NCBI RefSeq assembly: GCF_004327335.1
Contig: NZ_QJUO01000002.1
Span: 62,001-126,000 of the forward strand
Origin: Stutzerimonas kirkiae
GTDB taxonomy: Bacteria; Pseudomonadota; Gammaproteobacteria; Pseudomonadales; Pseudomonadaceae
DNA: 64,000 nucleotides
Direction of reading: 5' to 3'
Under the pieces are notes generated by a model. It worked only from the letters and a program-made list of their open reading frames with translations. It did not search any database and had not been told where the DNA came from. The translations under genes were made by a program, and so were the position numbers. Below, piece after piece: positions 52,081-60,854 of the stretch; position 1 is the first letter of the stretch, and each line of letters opens with the position of its first letter.

Positions 52081-53676
52081 TCACATCTTGTTGAACAGGC
52101 TCAACTGCGAAATCTTCACGAAGGAGGCCTGGGCGGCCTCCAGCTTGGTCTGCTGCAACACCAGGCGCGAAATCGCCTCGGCCATGTCGGTGTCGCGGAT
52201 CGAAGACTGGTTGCTGGCATTGCTGATCTGCAGGCTTTCGTTCTCGGTGGTGAGGGTGTCGATGACGTTCAGCCGGGCGCCGATGGAGGCCTGGGTCGAA
52301 AGCACCTGGTTCATGCCATTGTCGAGATTGCTGAGCGCAGATGCCACGGCGTCACGTAGTGCCAGTTGCGCCCCGGTATCCCCGGCGACCGGGGTCTTCA
52401 ACGTGGAGCTGAGGTTGCTGATGGTCTCGAACACGCTCTGGGTTTCGGCCGACTGGCCCTTCACGACGAAATAGTCGCCCGCCGCCGCATCGGCACTGAC
52501 TTGCAGCTCCATACCAGCGAAGCTGATGGTTTCCGGGTAGGTGCCGGACAGGGCGCCGCTGGCGATGGGCGTGCTGCTGGTGCCGACGGGCTGTGCATAC
52601 ACTTCGTAGTCGGTGGCGCTGGTAAAGCGGACCTGTACGCCCGCGCTGGGGAATTGCGTCGTGTAGGCGGTCTGGTCGACCACGGTGCCCGCGGTCAGTT
52701 GCGCGGTCGAGGTATTGGTGCCGCTGCGCGTCACCGCGACTTCGGTCGCGGCCACGCCGAAGCTGAAGCTATAGCCCGTCAACAGATTGTCCAGGTCCCC
52801 TGTGCCATCACTTTCCTTCAGGGCCACGTCCAGTTCGAAGGTGGCGCCGCGAAAACTGATCGTGGTGCCGTCGGTGGCGGTCGGATCGAAGGCACCGGCT
52901 GTGGAGGAGGCCTCGCTGGTCACGTCGTTGCCGGAAACATCGAGGATACGGAACTGGGTGCTGCTGACCAGTTCCAGGGTGTAGGGCTGGCCGTCGCGGA
53001 AACTCTTGTTGTACTGGGTGGTATTGTCCACCAGCCCCTGCGACAGGTAGACCCGCTGGCCATCGGCGACGGGATCGTTGCTCAGGCTGGACTGGGTGCG
53101 GCTGGAGTTGATGACATTCTCGAAGATGCTCCAGCCGGTGTCGTTGGTAGCCAGCGATCCGGAACCCGAAACCTGCAGGTTCAGGGTGGTCTGGTCGCCC
53201 TGGTAGGTCACGGAACCGTCCGGGTTGAGCACGAAGGGCTGCACGGTGCTCTTGGAGCCGGCGAAGATGTAGTTGCCACTGGCATCCTTGCTGTTCATCA
53301 GGTCCAGCAACTGGCTCATGATCTGGTCCAGCTCACTGGCGATCGAACTGCGGTCCTCGTCGGAGAGCGCACCGCCGCCCGCCTCCACAGCCAGCTCACG
53401 GGCACTCTGCAGGACGTTGTTAACCGACGCGAGCAATGCGTCTTCCTGGGTCAAGGCATTGGTGGCGGTGGTCATGTTGGTGCTGTACTGCTTGAGCTGC
53501 GCGCTCTGCTGCTCGAGTTGCAAAAGCCGAGCCGCGCCGACCGGATCGTCCGCCGGGGTCTGTACCCGCACGCCACTGGAGATCTCCTGCTGGGTCTTGA
53601 CGATGTCGGCATAGCCCTTCTGGTAGGTGGAGATGTTGGAGTGGAACATCTGCGAGGTCGAGATTCGCGTACTCAT
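52081..53676 (-). CDS. flgL: FlgL, hook-filament junction protein (HAP3)
   Basis: A 531-residue junction protein. The N terminus MSTRISTSQMFHSNISTYQ leads to SSGVRVQTPADDPVGAARLL, the FlgL/flagellin D0-D1 pattern, and the C terminus reads ISRLVLQQTKLEAAQASFVKISQLSLFNKM. The middle is enlarged with beta-rich domains compared with short enteric FlgL proteins (about 317 residues). It lies 11 bases after flgK and 243 bases before the start of the glycosylation island. Confidence 0.95.
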   Translation of the reverse strand: MSTRISTSQMFHSNISTYQKGYADIVKTQQEISSGVRVQTPADDPVGAARLLQLEQQSAQLKQYSTNMTTATNALTQEDALLASVNNVLQSARELAVEAGGGALSDEDRSSIASELDQIMSQLLDLMNSKDASGNYIFAGSKSTVQPFVLNPDGSVTYQGDQTTLNLQVSGSGSLATNDTGWSIFENVINSSRTQSSLSNDPVADGQRVYLSQGLVDNTTQYNKSFRDGQPYTLELVSSTQFRILDVSGNDVTSEASSTAGAFDPTATDGTTISFRGATFELDVALKESDGTGDLDNLLTGYSFSFGVAATEVAVTRSGTNTSTAQLTAGTVVDQTAYTTQFPSAGVQVRFTSATDYEVYAQPVGTSSTPIASGALSGTYPETISFAGMELQVSADAAAGDYFVVKGQSAETQSVFETISNLSSTLKTPVAGDTGAQLALRDAVASALSNLDNGMNQVLSTQASIGARLNVIDTLTTENESLQISNASNQSSIRDTDMAEAISRLVLQQTKLEAAQASFVKISQLSLFNKM

Positions 53677-53687
53677 GTCGGCATGCC

Positions 53688-55709
53688 TCAGAAGCTGTTG
53701 ATCAGGGTATCGAACGTCGAGCGCGCAACTTGAATGATTTGTGACGCCGCCGTGTAGTACTGCTCGAACTTGATCAGGTTGGCCGCTTCCTCGTCCAGGT
53801 TGACCCCGGACAACGACGACTGGCTGCTGGTCGCCTGGGTCAGGATGGCCTCCGTGGCGGCGGCATCGAGCTTGGCCTGGTTGGTCTTGGCGCCAACCGT
53901 CTCGATCAGCGAACTGTAGGAGGTGGTCAGGCTCATGCCACTGCTGCCGTTGACCGCGACGGTATTGGCCGTCTGCAGTTCCAGCACGGCCAATGCGTTG
54001 CGGTTGTCGCTGCTGCCATTGGCGTTGAAGGCGATGGTCAGGCTGTCACCCGAGGCCGGCGAGCCGGACAGGGTCATCTCGAACGCATAGCTGCTGGGTA
54101 CGCTGGGCGGATTGGCCGGGACGGTGACGGTCACCTGGTTGCTCTGCCCGGGCACTATGCTGCCGACGCCGATGCTGTTGCCCGAGGCATCGTACAGGGT
54201 ATAGCCCTGGCTGCCGCCACTGGCGGCATCGTAGACCAGCTTGATCGGCGTGCCGTTCTCAAGGCTGGTCTGCATGTCCGCGATCGCGGCGCTGTCGTAG
54301 ATGTCGACCGTCGTCGTCAGGGTCGGCTGGGTGATGCTGCCGGTACCGACATTACCGCTGGTCAGGGTCGCCTCCAGCGGTGCGGCGAAAGCCAACTGGC
54401 TGGAATCGGTCATGCTCACCGCGATGTCGCCCGCGGCGAAGCGCGTCGGCAGGATGGTGAAGCTGTCGCCCGCCGCCACACTGCCGGAGTCGAGCTGCAG
54501 GGAAAAGCCATCGATCACCGGCGCCGGGCTGGTGGTCAGGTCGTAGCTGCCCATGTCCTTGCCATCCGACAGCCGCCTGACCGAATACTCGGTGCCACTG
54601 CTGAAAGTGACCTCGTAGTCGCTGGTGCTGAGCTGGCTGGTATCGGCGATATAGACACTGAGGTTGGCCGTGGTGTCGCTGTTGCCGACCTGGGCCAGGC
54701 TTCTCTGCTGCTGCAGGGTGGTGTCGTTGATATTGCCGAACAGGCTGGCACCGAGCTCGCTGTTGAGGTCGAGCCCCTGCCCCAGTTGGCTGTTGACCTG
54801 GTCCGCCACCACCAGCGCCATGCGCCCGAGGTCGTTGAGCGTGGTATCCAGCACTTCCTCACGATAACGCACCAGGCCGCCGATCTGCCCGCCAGTCACC
54901 GAGGAGGTGATATCGAGGGTCGCATAACCGTTCTGCGTCAACTGCAGGGCGAAGCGCGAGGGATCGTCGGTACTCGGCACCGCGCTCAGTTGCGAGGCCG
55001 AACTGCCCACCACCAGTGGCTGGCCATTGCCGACGAACAGGTTGTAGCTGTTGCCCTGCTCGACCACGGTGACACCGATCAGCTCGGACAACTCGCGCAC
55101 CGCCTCGTCACGCTGGTCGAGCAGGTCGTTGGGCGCGGAACCGGAGGCCGAAGCCGTGATGATGGCCTGGTTGTATTGCGCCACGCTGCTCGCCAGGCTG
55201 TTGACCTGCTGCGTCATGCTGGACAGTTGCTGGTTGATGTAGCCGTTCTGCTCGGACAACTGGGTGTAGATGGAGTTGAAGCGCTCGCCCAGGGTCGAGG
55301 ACTGGGTCAGCAGCAACTGCCGCGAGGCCGTATCGGTAGGGCTGGCCGCCGCGGTCTGCAAGGCCGAGAAGAAACTCTCGAGCACCGCGCTGATCCCGGT
55401 CGTGCTGTCCGCCAGCAGCGAGTTGACCTGGTTGATCTGGGTCAGGTAGGTCTGCGCCTCGCTGTCCAGTGCCGTGGACGTACGCACCTGGGTGGTGAGG
55501 TAGTCGCTGTAGATACGCCGCACGTCGGTGATGGTGGCACCACTGCCGAGATAGTTCGCCCCCAGTTGCTGCGATGCACTGGACACCTGGGTCACCGTCT
55601 GGCGGCTGTAGCCGGCGGTATCGGTATTGGCGATGTTGTTGCCGGTAACGGACAGCGCCGTCTGGCTCACGCGCAGCCCGGAAATCCCGATGGAAAGAAG
55701 GTCAGCCAT
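53688..55709 (-). CDS. flgK: FlgK, hook-filament junction protein (HAP1)
   Basis: A 673-residue HAP1. The N terminus has LLSIGISGLRVSQTALSVTG and NNIANTDTAGYSRQ, the flagellar rod/hook signature. The C terminus has SGVNLDEEAANLIKFEQYY, then AASQIIQVARSTFDTLIN, typical of FlgK. It is the first junction protein on the hook. It follows flgE after a 231-base gap, where other pseudomonads have flgF, flgG, flgH, flgI and flgJ. That gap has no clear gene or sigma-54/sigma-28 site, but does contain a GGGAGTACTCCC palindrome. Confidence 0.95.
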   Translation of the reverse strand: MADLLSIGISGLRVSQTALSVTGNNIANTDTAGYSRQTVTQVSSASQQLGANYLGSGATITDVRRIYSDYLTTQVRTSTALDSEAQTYLTQINQVNSLLADSTTGISAVLESFFSALQTAAASPTDTASRQLLLTQSSTLGERFNSIYTQLSEQNGYINQQLSSMTQQVNSLASSVAQYNQAIITASASGSAPNDLLDQRDEAVRELSELIGVTVVEQGNSYNLFVGNGQPLVVGSSASQLSAVPSTDDPSRFALQLTQNGYATLDITSSVTGGQIGGLVRYREEVLDTTLNDLGRMALVVADQVNSQLGQGLDLNSELGASLFGNINDTTLQQQRSLAQVGNSDTTANLSVYIADTSQLSTSDYEVTFSSGTEYSVRRLSDGKDMGSYDLTTSPAPVIDGFSLQLDSGSVAAGDSFTILPTRFAAGDIAVSMTDSSQLAFAAPLEATLTSGNVGTGSITQPTLTTTVDIYDSAAIADMQTSLENGTPIKLVYDAASGGSQGYTLYDASGNSIGVGSIVPGQSNQVTVTVPANPPSVPSSYAFEMTLSGSPASGDSLTIAFNANGSSDNRNALAVLELQTANTVAVNGSSGMSLTTSYSSLIETVGAKTNQAKLDAAATEAILTQATSSQSSLSGVNLDEEAANLIKFEQYYTAASQIIQVARSTFDTLINSF

Positions 55710-55940
55710 GGGTCACCTCAGAATCCTGATGGAGGCGCGATCCGCCCGTGCGTTGTTCTGGTCCGTACCGGTGCATCCCGGCGGGAGTACTCCCCATCGA
55801 CGGATAAAGCAGTTCGTTCACTGGCCCGCACACCTGCCCCGCCCAGGATAGAGCGGCACAGCCCGGGGAGCGGCCAGCGAAAAAGACGCCATCGGCACAG
55901 GATAAGAGCCTTCCACGAACTAACCCGTGCCACCCGGCCA

Positions 55941-57254
55941 TCAACGGATATTGATGATCGTTTGCGAGATCGTATTCTCGGTCTCGATGGTCTTGGCATT
56001 CGCCTGATAGTTGCGCTGCGCCACGATCAGGTCGACCAGTTGCGAGGTCAGGTCGACGTTCGAGTCCTCCAGCGCCCCGGCGGCGATGGCACCCAGCGTA
56101 CCGGAGCCCGGCGTACCGATCACCGGCTCGCCCGAGGCGAGCGACTGCCGCCAGGCCGTCCCGCCCACCGGGGTAAGCCCCTGCATATTGGCGAAGGTCG
56201 CCAGGGCCGTCTGCCCGATCACCTTGGACTGACCATTGGTGTAGGTGGCGAACAACTGACCGGTCTCGTCCACCGACAACCCGGACAACTGCCCGGTGGT
56301 ATAACCGTCCTGGTACAGGCTGTTGACCGAGAAGCTGGTGTTGGTCTGGGTCATGGTGCGCAAGTCCAGCGTTATCCCGCTCGTGCTCGCCGCCGCGCCG
56401 TTGCTGGCCCAGGTGACCGGATCGGTCGTGGCGTCGGAAATGGCCGCCGGCACCCAGTCGGACAAGCTCAGCGTACCGTCCGCGTTGATCGTGAAATCGC
56501 CTGAAGCCAGGTTGGAGGTATCCAGCTTGCCGGCCGTGGTGAAGGGCAGGCTGGCTTCGTAGGGATCGGTACTGGTCGGGTCCTGGGGGTTGCGCCCATC
56601 GACCAGCACATACATGCTCCACTCGTTGCTGTCCGTCTTGACGAAGTACTGGCTCATGGTATGAGCGTTGCCCTGGGAGTCGTACAGGGTGGCGGAGGTC
56701 GACCAGTTGTAGGAAGTGGAGATCGACGAATCGAATGGCGTGGTGGTCGGCAGGCTGGCAGCCGAATTGAGCGCCAGCGACTGGGTCACCGAAGTGGTCG
56801 CATTCGGCTCCTGGTTGGTGGTATCCACGACCAGGTTGGTCAGCACCCCATTCACCAGGTTGCCATCGGAGTCCACCCCGTACCCCATGAGGTTGTTGCC
56901 GGAGCTGTCGACGACATTACCCTGGTTGTCGACCTTGAAGGCCCCCGAGCGCGTATAGAGCTGGCTACCGCCATCATTGACGATGAAATAGCCACTGCCG
57001 TTGATGGCAAGATCGAGGCTATTGTCGGTGTAGGTGATATTGCCCTGGGTGAACTGCTGGGCGATGTCGGAAGTGAGAACCCCACTGCCGACCGAGTTGC
57101 TGCCCGTGCCGAACATGCTGCTGGCGTACAGGTCCGCGAACTCCGCGCGCGAATACTTGAACCCCGTGGTACCCGTGTTGGCAATGTTGTTGCCGGTCAC
57201 GTTGAGGTAGGTGCTGGCAGCCTTTAATCCACTAAGCGCTGTATTGAACGACAT
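55941..57254 (-). CDS. flgE: FlgE, flagellar hook protein
   Basis: A 437-residue hook protein. It starts [19 protein letters not shown] with [18 protein letters not shown] and has the FlgE landmark [17 protein letters not shown], then [11 protein letters not shown]. The C terminus has [34 protein letters not shown]. The length fits pseudomonad hooks. It lies 27 bases downstream of flgD (hook cap), so both come from the sigma-54 promoter ahead of flgD. It is followed directly by flgK rather than flgF. Confidence 0.96.
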   Translation of the reverse strand: MSFNTALSGLKAASTYLNVTGNNIANTGTTGFKYSRAEFADLYASSMFGTGSNSVGSGVLTSDIAQQFTQGNITYTDNSLDLAINGSGYFIVNDGGSQLYTRSGAFKVDNQGNVVDSSGNNLMGYGVDSDGNLVNGVLTNLVVDTTNQEPNATTSVTQSLALNSAASLPTTTPFDSSISTSYNWSTSATLYDSQGNAHTMSQYFVKTDSNEWSMYVLVDGRNPQDPTSTDPYEASLPFTTAGKLDTSNLASGDFTINADGTLSLSDWVPAAISDATTDPVTWASNGAAASTSGITLDLRTMTQTNTSFSVNSLYQDGYTTGQLSGLSVDETGQLFATYTNGQSKVIGQTALATFANMQGLTPVGGTAWRQSLASGEPVIGTPGSGTLGAIAAGALEDSNVDLTSQLVDLIVAQRNYQANAKTIETENTISQTIINIR

Positions 57255-57281
57255 ATCCGCGTACTCCCGCGTGCGATTCCG

Positions 57282-57965
57282 TTACTGACCGATACTGATG
57301 ACTTTCGATAGCGAAAGGCTGCCAGCACCTGCAAGATTCAAACTCAATTCACTTCCGCCGATCGTCACGCTACTCACCGTCGCCGGCAGGTAGGTCGTCA
57401 GTGCCGTGGAAGTACCGTCCAGCGTGGCGCTGGCCTTGAAGGTATAGGTTCCGGAGGCCAGTTGCTCACCGCTATCGTTGGTTCCGTCCCAGGTGAAATC
57501 CACTGTGCCACTGCTGCTCTGGCTATCCAGCGGTATGCTCTTGACCAGGTTGCCGGCGGCGCTGTAGACCTTTACCGAGATCGCATCGGCGGCGGAAGGA
57601 ATCACCACTGAGCCGGTCATCTCGGTGCCGGTCTCCACATAAGTGTTATCGGACGAGATGATCACGCTGCGCCCCACCAGCGAGGATGCCTGCAACGCCT
57701 GGGAGGACTGGTAGGAACTCACCAGGGTATCCATCGAGGTGTTCAGGTTGGTCATGCTTTCGAGGCTGCTGAACTGCGCGAGCTGGGCGACGAACTCACT
57801 GTTGTCCTGAGGGTCGAGCGGATTCTGGTTGTTCAGTTGTGTCACCAGCAGCATCAGGAAGTCATCCTTGCCGAGACTGCCGTAGCCGGACTCATTGGTC
57901 GTAGAGGTCGTGGTGCCGGAATATTGCGACAACACCGAACTGGAGACACTGTCTGTGGTACTCAT
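57282..57965 (-). CDS. flgD: FlgD, hook-cap protein
   Basis: A 227-residue hook-cap protein. It has the FlgD core LGKDDFLMLLVTQLNNQNPL and QDNSEFVAQLAQFSSLESM (about 30-70), then an Ig-like/tudor C-terminal part with FTWDGTNDSGEQLASGTY. Three start-like codons are adjacent (TTG, ATG, ATG); I choose the last (57965), which puts GGAGG six bases upstream. FlgD caps the growing hook. It is the first gene of the hook and junction cluster, and no flgB or flgC precedes it. Confidence 0.94.
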   Translation of the reverse strand: MSTTDSVSSSVLSQYSGTTTSTTNESGYGSLGKDDFLMLLVTQLNNQNPLDPQDNSEFVAQLAQFSSLESMTNLNTSMDTLVSSYQSSQALQASSLVGRSVIISSDNTYVETGTEMTGSVVIPSAADAISVKVYSAAGNLVKSIPLDSQSSSGTVDFTWDGTNDSGEQLASGTYTFKASATLDGTSTALTTYLPATVSSVTIGGSELSLNLAGAGSLSLSKVISIGQ

Positions 57966-58014
57966 CATCAACCTCCTCTACACAGCCCAAGCGAGCCCCT
58001 TTGGCATCAGAATT

Positions 58015-58031
58015 AGCAAGACCTGTGCCAA
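58015..58031 (-). promoter_or_regulatory. Sigma-54 promoter of flgD
   Basis: On the minus strand TTGGCAC-AGGTC-TTGCT matches the RpoN -24/-12 consensus exactly, including GG and GC separated by 10 bases. It lies 50 bases before the flgD start. Confidence 0.93.
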
Positions 58032-58252
58032 TTCACCGACTGCCACGCCGAGCAGCCTGCCAGTCGCCCGCCCGGAGAAAAGCGGCAAGCCTTTGCCGCC
58101 CATGGGCAAACAGCGGCAATACCGAAGAACAACGGCTTCCGCCTGCCTGCCAGCCGAGCGGATTGCAGCCTGCGCCATGGACAAGCGAACATTCCGGGGA
58201 AATACTGCCGCCCTGTGAACCCCACCTCAACCGGCACCTTTTCCATTGCGGC

Positions 58253-59071
58253 ATGCATACACTGACCTTCCAGCACCTGCCCTCGCAACAGCACCCCTTG
58301 ATCGCCAGGTTCTATCGCAACCAGAAGAGTTCGATGCGAGCCTCGAAAGGCGCCAAGTACTGGGTAGCCAGGCGCAAGGAAATCGTCGCGGCCTGTTGCC
58401 TGACGCCCGTGGCGGACGGCTACTGGCTGACCAGCCTCCTGGTCGCGCCGGATGAACGCAACCGGGGTATCGCCAGCCTGCTTCTGCAGCGGTTGTCGTC
58501 TGGCATAGCGGCGCCCATATGGCTGTTCTGCCATCCATCGCTACAACCTTTATATGCAAAGGCCGGTTTCACACCCTGCGACGAAATCCCACCGCCACTC
58601 GCAGAACGACTGACTCGCTATCGGCGCAACAAGTCGCTGATAGCCCTGTGCAAGGCTCCCGCCATGAAAACACTGAATATCGCCAGCGCCTGCCTGCTGG
58701 ATGACGAGAACAGGCTGCTGATCGTGCGTAAACGCGCAACCAGGCTGTTCATGCTGCCGGGCGGAAAAGCAGAGGCAGGCGAAACACCGCTGCAGACTCT
58801 CATACGCGAACTCACGGAAGAATTGGGCGTACAGATGCAGGCAAAGGATTTCCAGCCTCTGGGGCACTTCCAGGCAGAAGCCGCCAATGAGCCTGGCTTC
58901 CAGGTCTGCGCAGAGGTGTTCGTGGCGCCCTTGAGGGTTCCGGTCAAGGCACTGGCGGAGCTGGAAGAGACAGGTTGGCTGAACTGGCGAGAAACCAGCA
59001 GGGAAGACCTGGCGCCACTGCTAAAGGAAAAAATCCTGCCGGCCTTGCGGGCCAGTCTGGACGAAAGCTGA
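58253..59071 (+). CDS. GNAT acetyltransferase - Nudix hydrolase fusion
   Basis: A 272-residue protein in one continuous frame. Residues about 1-130 form a GNAT domain; the acetyl-CoA loop is seen in LLVAPDERNRGIASLLLQRL (the R/Q-x-x-G-x-A pattern), followed by PLYAKAGFTPC. Residues about 140-272 form a Nudix hydrolase with a perfect Nudix box, GKAEAGE-x7-RELTEELGV at about residues 180-202. The inter-domain methionine (APAMKTLNI) could be a separate start, but no ribosome-binding site is obvious there. Substrates are unknown; the Nudix part might hydrolyse oxidised or unusual nucleotides. It converges with rsmZ and shares its terminator. Confidence 0.85.
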   Translation: MHTLTFQHLPSQQHPLIARFYRNQKSSMRASKGAKYWVARRKEIVAACCLTPVADGYWLTSLLVAPDERNRGIASLLLQRLSSGIAAPIWLFCHPSLQPLYAKAGFTPCDEIPPPLAERLTRYRRNKSLIALCKAPAMKTLNIASACLLDDENRLLIVRKRATRLFMLPGGKAEAGETPLQTLIRELTEELGVQMQAKDFQPLGHFQAEAANEPGFQVCAEVFVAPLRVPVKALAELEETGWLNWRETSREDLAPLLKEKILPALRASLDES

Positions 59072-59098
59072 AACACCCACGGAACAGGATGCGCGGAT

Positions 59099-59127
59099 AA
59101 AAAAAGGGGCGGGGTTAAACCCCGCCC
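59099..59127. terminator. Bidirectional terminator between Nudix gene and rsmZ
   Basis: GGGGCGGGG and CCCCGCCC arms (59106-59127) with a TTAAA-type loop are preceded by seven A residues on the given strand, giving a T run at the 3' end of the minus-strand sRNA. It is the intrinsic terminator of rsmZ and also lies 28 bases after the plus-strand Nudix stop. Confidence 0.9.
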
Positions 59128-59232
59128 GCCTTCTTCCCTGTCCCTTCGATCCTGTTCATCATCCTGATGAAACCCATTCCCCGGGTTGTCCTTGCCTCCC
59201 GCTCCCTGGGTAGCCGCGCCGTCCTGAGCACA
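59100..59232 (-). ncRNA. rsmZ: RsmZ-type sRNA, sequesters RsmA/CsrA proteins
   Basis: About 133 bases on the minus strand with roughly nine GGA motifs, several inside hairpin loops: TCATCAGGATGATGA is a stem with AGGA in the loop, followed by ACAGGATCG, AAGGGACAGGGA and others. This is the layout of RsmX/Y/Z RNAs, which titrate the translational repressor RsmA. It ends in a strong terminator, has a sigma-70-like promoter and a GacA box at the right distance, and lies next to rpoS, the conserved rsmZ location in pseudomonads. The ends are predicted, within a few bases. Confidence 0.88.
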
Positions 59233-59238
59233 GGGCTG

Positions 59239-59266
59239 ATATTAATGATTCTCGAATGGCGGGCAA
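59239..59266 (-). promoter_or_regulatory. Sigma-70-like promoter of rsmZ
   Basis: TTGCCC (59266-59261), a 16-base spacer and TAATAT (59244-59239) on the minus strand. Transcription would start at about 59232. Confidence 0.7.
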
Positions 59267-59402
59267 CGTGTGGAAATCGCCCCGTCGGCAACGGGACAAT
59301 CGCCGCCTATTAATAAAACCAATTTAAATCAGTTAGTTAGGCGATAAGCAAGGGAGAAAAGCCAGGATTCTCCCGTTTTTTTCAGATATTGCTTACAACA
59401 CC

Positions 59403-59420
59403 TGTAAGCGAATGCTTACA
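59403..59420. promoter_or_regulatory. GacA upstream activating sequence for rsmZ
   Basis: A perfect 18-base palindromic site TGTAAG-N6-CTTACA, the GacA binding consensus. Its centre is about 180 bases upstream of the predicted rsmZ start, the spacing usual for Rsm sRNA promoters. An extra CTTACA half-site lies at 59392-59397. Confidence 0.9.
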
Positions 59421-59458
59421 TGGGCAAGGGCAGACAACCCCATACCAAGGCGCTCGTA

Positions 59459-59560
59459 CCATGCTGTTATCCGCTGGCAAGCCGCTGCGATAAAAGGTGC
59501 TGGAGCCTGGAACGCTGGACGAAAATACCGACTACCTGCCGTTTTTCGTCCAGCCCCCAG
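59459..59560. repeat. Dispersed palindromic repeat, copy 2
   Basis: Aligns over about 100 bases with 31765-31865. Here the internal palindrome is longer: GCTGGACGAAAA pairs with TTTTCGTCCAGC as a 12-base stem. It lies in the 540-base gap between rsmZ and rpoS, which otherwise holds the GacA box and the palindrome beyond rpoS. No gene is seen in the gap. Confidence 0.7.
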
Positions 59561-59725
59561 CGTTCTTCCCGGCTCTCGCCCACCCATCGCGCAGCCGCCC
59601 TGGACGCCATGCCAACCCTGCTTTCACCGCAGCGCTGTCGCACAGCAAACAGGCCCCGTGGGAGCGGGACTTACCGCCCCCACAGCTCAACCAGATACAT
59701 GGCCGCCGATCGACGGCCAGGTCTG

Positions 59726-59767
59726 TTGGCGTTTCGCCGCAAGCCGCATTGTCGCGAGAAACGCCAA
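59726..59767. repeat. Palindromic element 3' of rpoS
   Basis: A 42-base hairpin with perfect 10-base arms TTGGCGTTTC and GAAACGCCAA and a 22-base internal segment (cgcaagccgc core). It begins 8 bases past the rpoS stop and could terminate or stabilise the rpoS mRNA. The core recurs near 6327-6364 beyond dinB. Confidence 0.7.
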
Positions 59768-59774
59768 ACAGCCC

Positions 59775-60758
59775 CTAGCGAAACAACGCATCCCCGGAAA
59801 GCCCGTTACGCTCCATGATTTCCCTCAGGCGTTTCAGCGCTTCGACCTGGATCTGCCGGACACGCTCGCGCGTCAGGCCAATCGCCTGCCCTACTTCCTC
59901 GAGCGTACAACTGTCATGCCCGCGCAGGCCGAAACGGCGGATCACCACATCACGCTGCTTCTCGTTCAGATCCGAAAGCCAGGTATCGATGCTGCTGGCC
60001 AGGTCATCGTCCTGCAGTAGCTCGAACGGATCACTCGGCTTGTCGTCGGTCAGCACGTCGAGCAACGTCTTGTCGTTGTCCGGGCCCAGAGAGACATCCA
60101 CCGAGGTGACGCGTTCGTTGAGCCCGAGCATGCGCTTGACCTCCGCCACTGGCCGGTCGAGCAATTGTGCGATCTCCTCGGGGCTCGGTTCATGATCGAG
60201 CTTCTGCGTCAGTTCACGGGCCGCACGCAGGTAGAGGTTGAGTTCCTTGACGACATGGATGGGCAAGCGAATGGTGCGCGTCTGGTTCATGATCGCGCGC
60301 TCGATGGTCTGCCGTATCCACCAGGTGGCGTAGGTGGAGAAACGGAAACCCCGCTCCGGATCGAACTTCTCGACCGCGCGAATCAGCCCCAGGTTGCCTT
60401 CCTCGACCAGGTCGAGCAGGGATAAGCCACGGTTCAGGTAGCGGCGGGCGATCTTCACCACCAGGCGCAGGTTGCTCTCGATCATGCGCTTGCGCCCTGC
60501 CGGGTCGCCCTGCTGCGCAAGCCTGGCGAAGTGCACTTCCTCTGCGGGCGTCAGTAGTGGGGAAAAGCCGATTTCATTGAGATAGAGCTGGGTAGCGTCG
60601 AGCGCTCGATGATAATCGATGGAGGTGTTCTGGCGGATGGTCGGCTTTGCTGCCGAGGAGGCAGGATGTCCTTTCCCTCGGGCCTGGAGTGCGTTTGACT
60701 CCATGAGTAAGACGCTGTCATCCGCGTCAAACTCCGGCGCTTCTTTCTTGAGTGCCAT
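59775..60758 (-). CDS. rpoS: RpoS, stationary-phase sigma factor
   Basis: A 327-residue sigma-38, slightly shorter than P. aeruginosa RpoS. It contains region 1.2 ([20 protein letters not shown]), region 2 ([37 protein letters not shown]), region 3 ([17 protein letters not shown]) and region 4 ([34 protein letters not shown]). It redirects RNA polymerase in stationary phase and stress. It lies 96 bases downstream of nlpD. In related bacteria the main rpoS promoter is inside nlpD; I did not locate it here. Confidence 0.98.
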   Translation of the reverse strand: MALKKEAPEFDADDSVLLMESNALQARGKGHPASSAAKPTIRQNTSIDYHRALDATQLYLNEIGFSPLLTPAEEVHFARLAQQGDPAGRKRMIESNLRLVVKIARRYLNRGLSLLDLVEEGNLGLIRAVEKFDPERGFRFSTYATWWIRQTIERAIMNQTRTIRLPIHVVKELNLYLRAARELTQKLDHEPSPEEIAQLLDRPVAEVKRMLGLNERVTSVDVSLGPDNDKTLLDVLTDDKPSDPFELLQDDDLASSIDTWLSDLNEKQRDVVIRRFGLRGHDSCTLEEVGQAIGLTRERVRQIQVEALKRLREIMERNGLSGDALFR

Positions 60759-60854
60759 TATTGTTGTCCCGTTCCGAGTTCGACCACAGACTCGGGCAAC
60801 ACATGATCCCTGTCATCACCCGAGTCTCCCTGTGCGGGAGCGGGCGGCCGCGGA

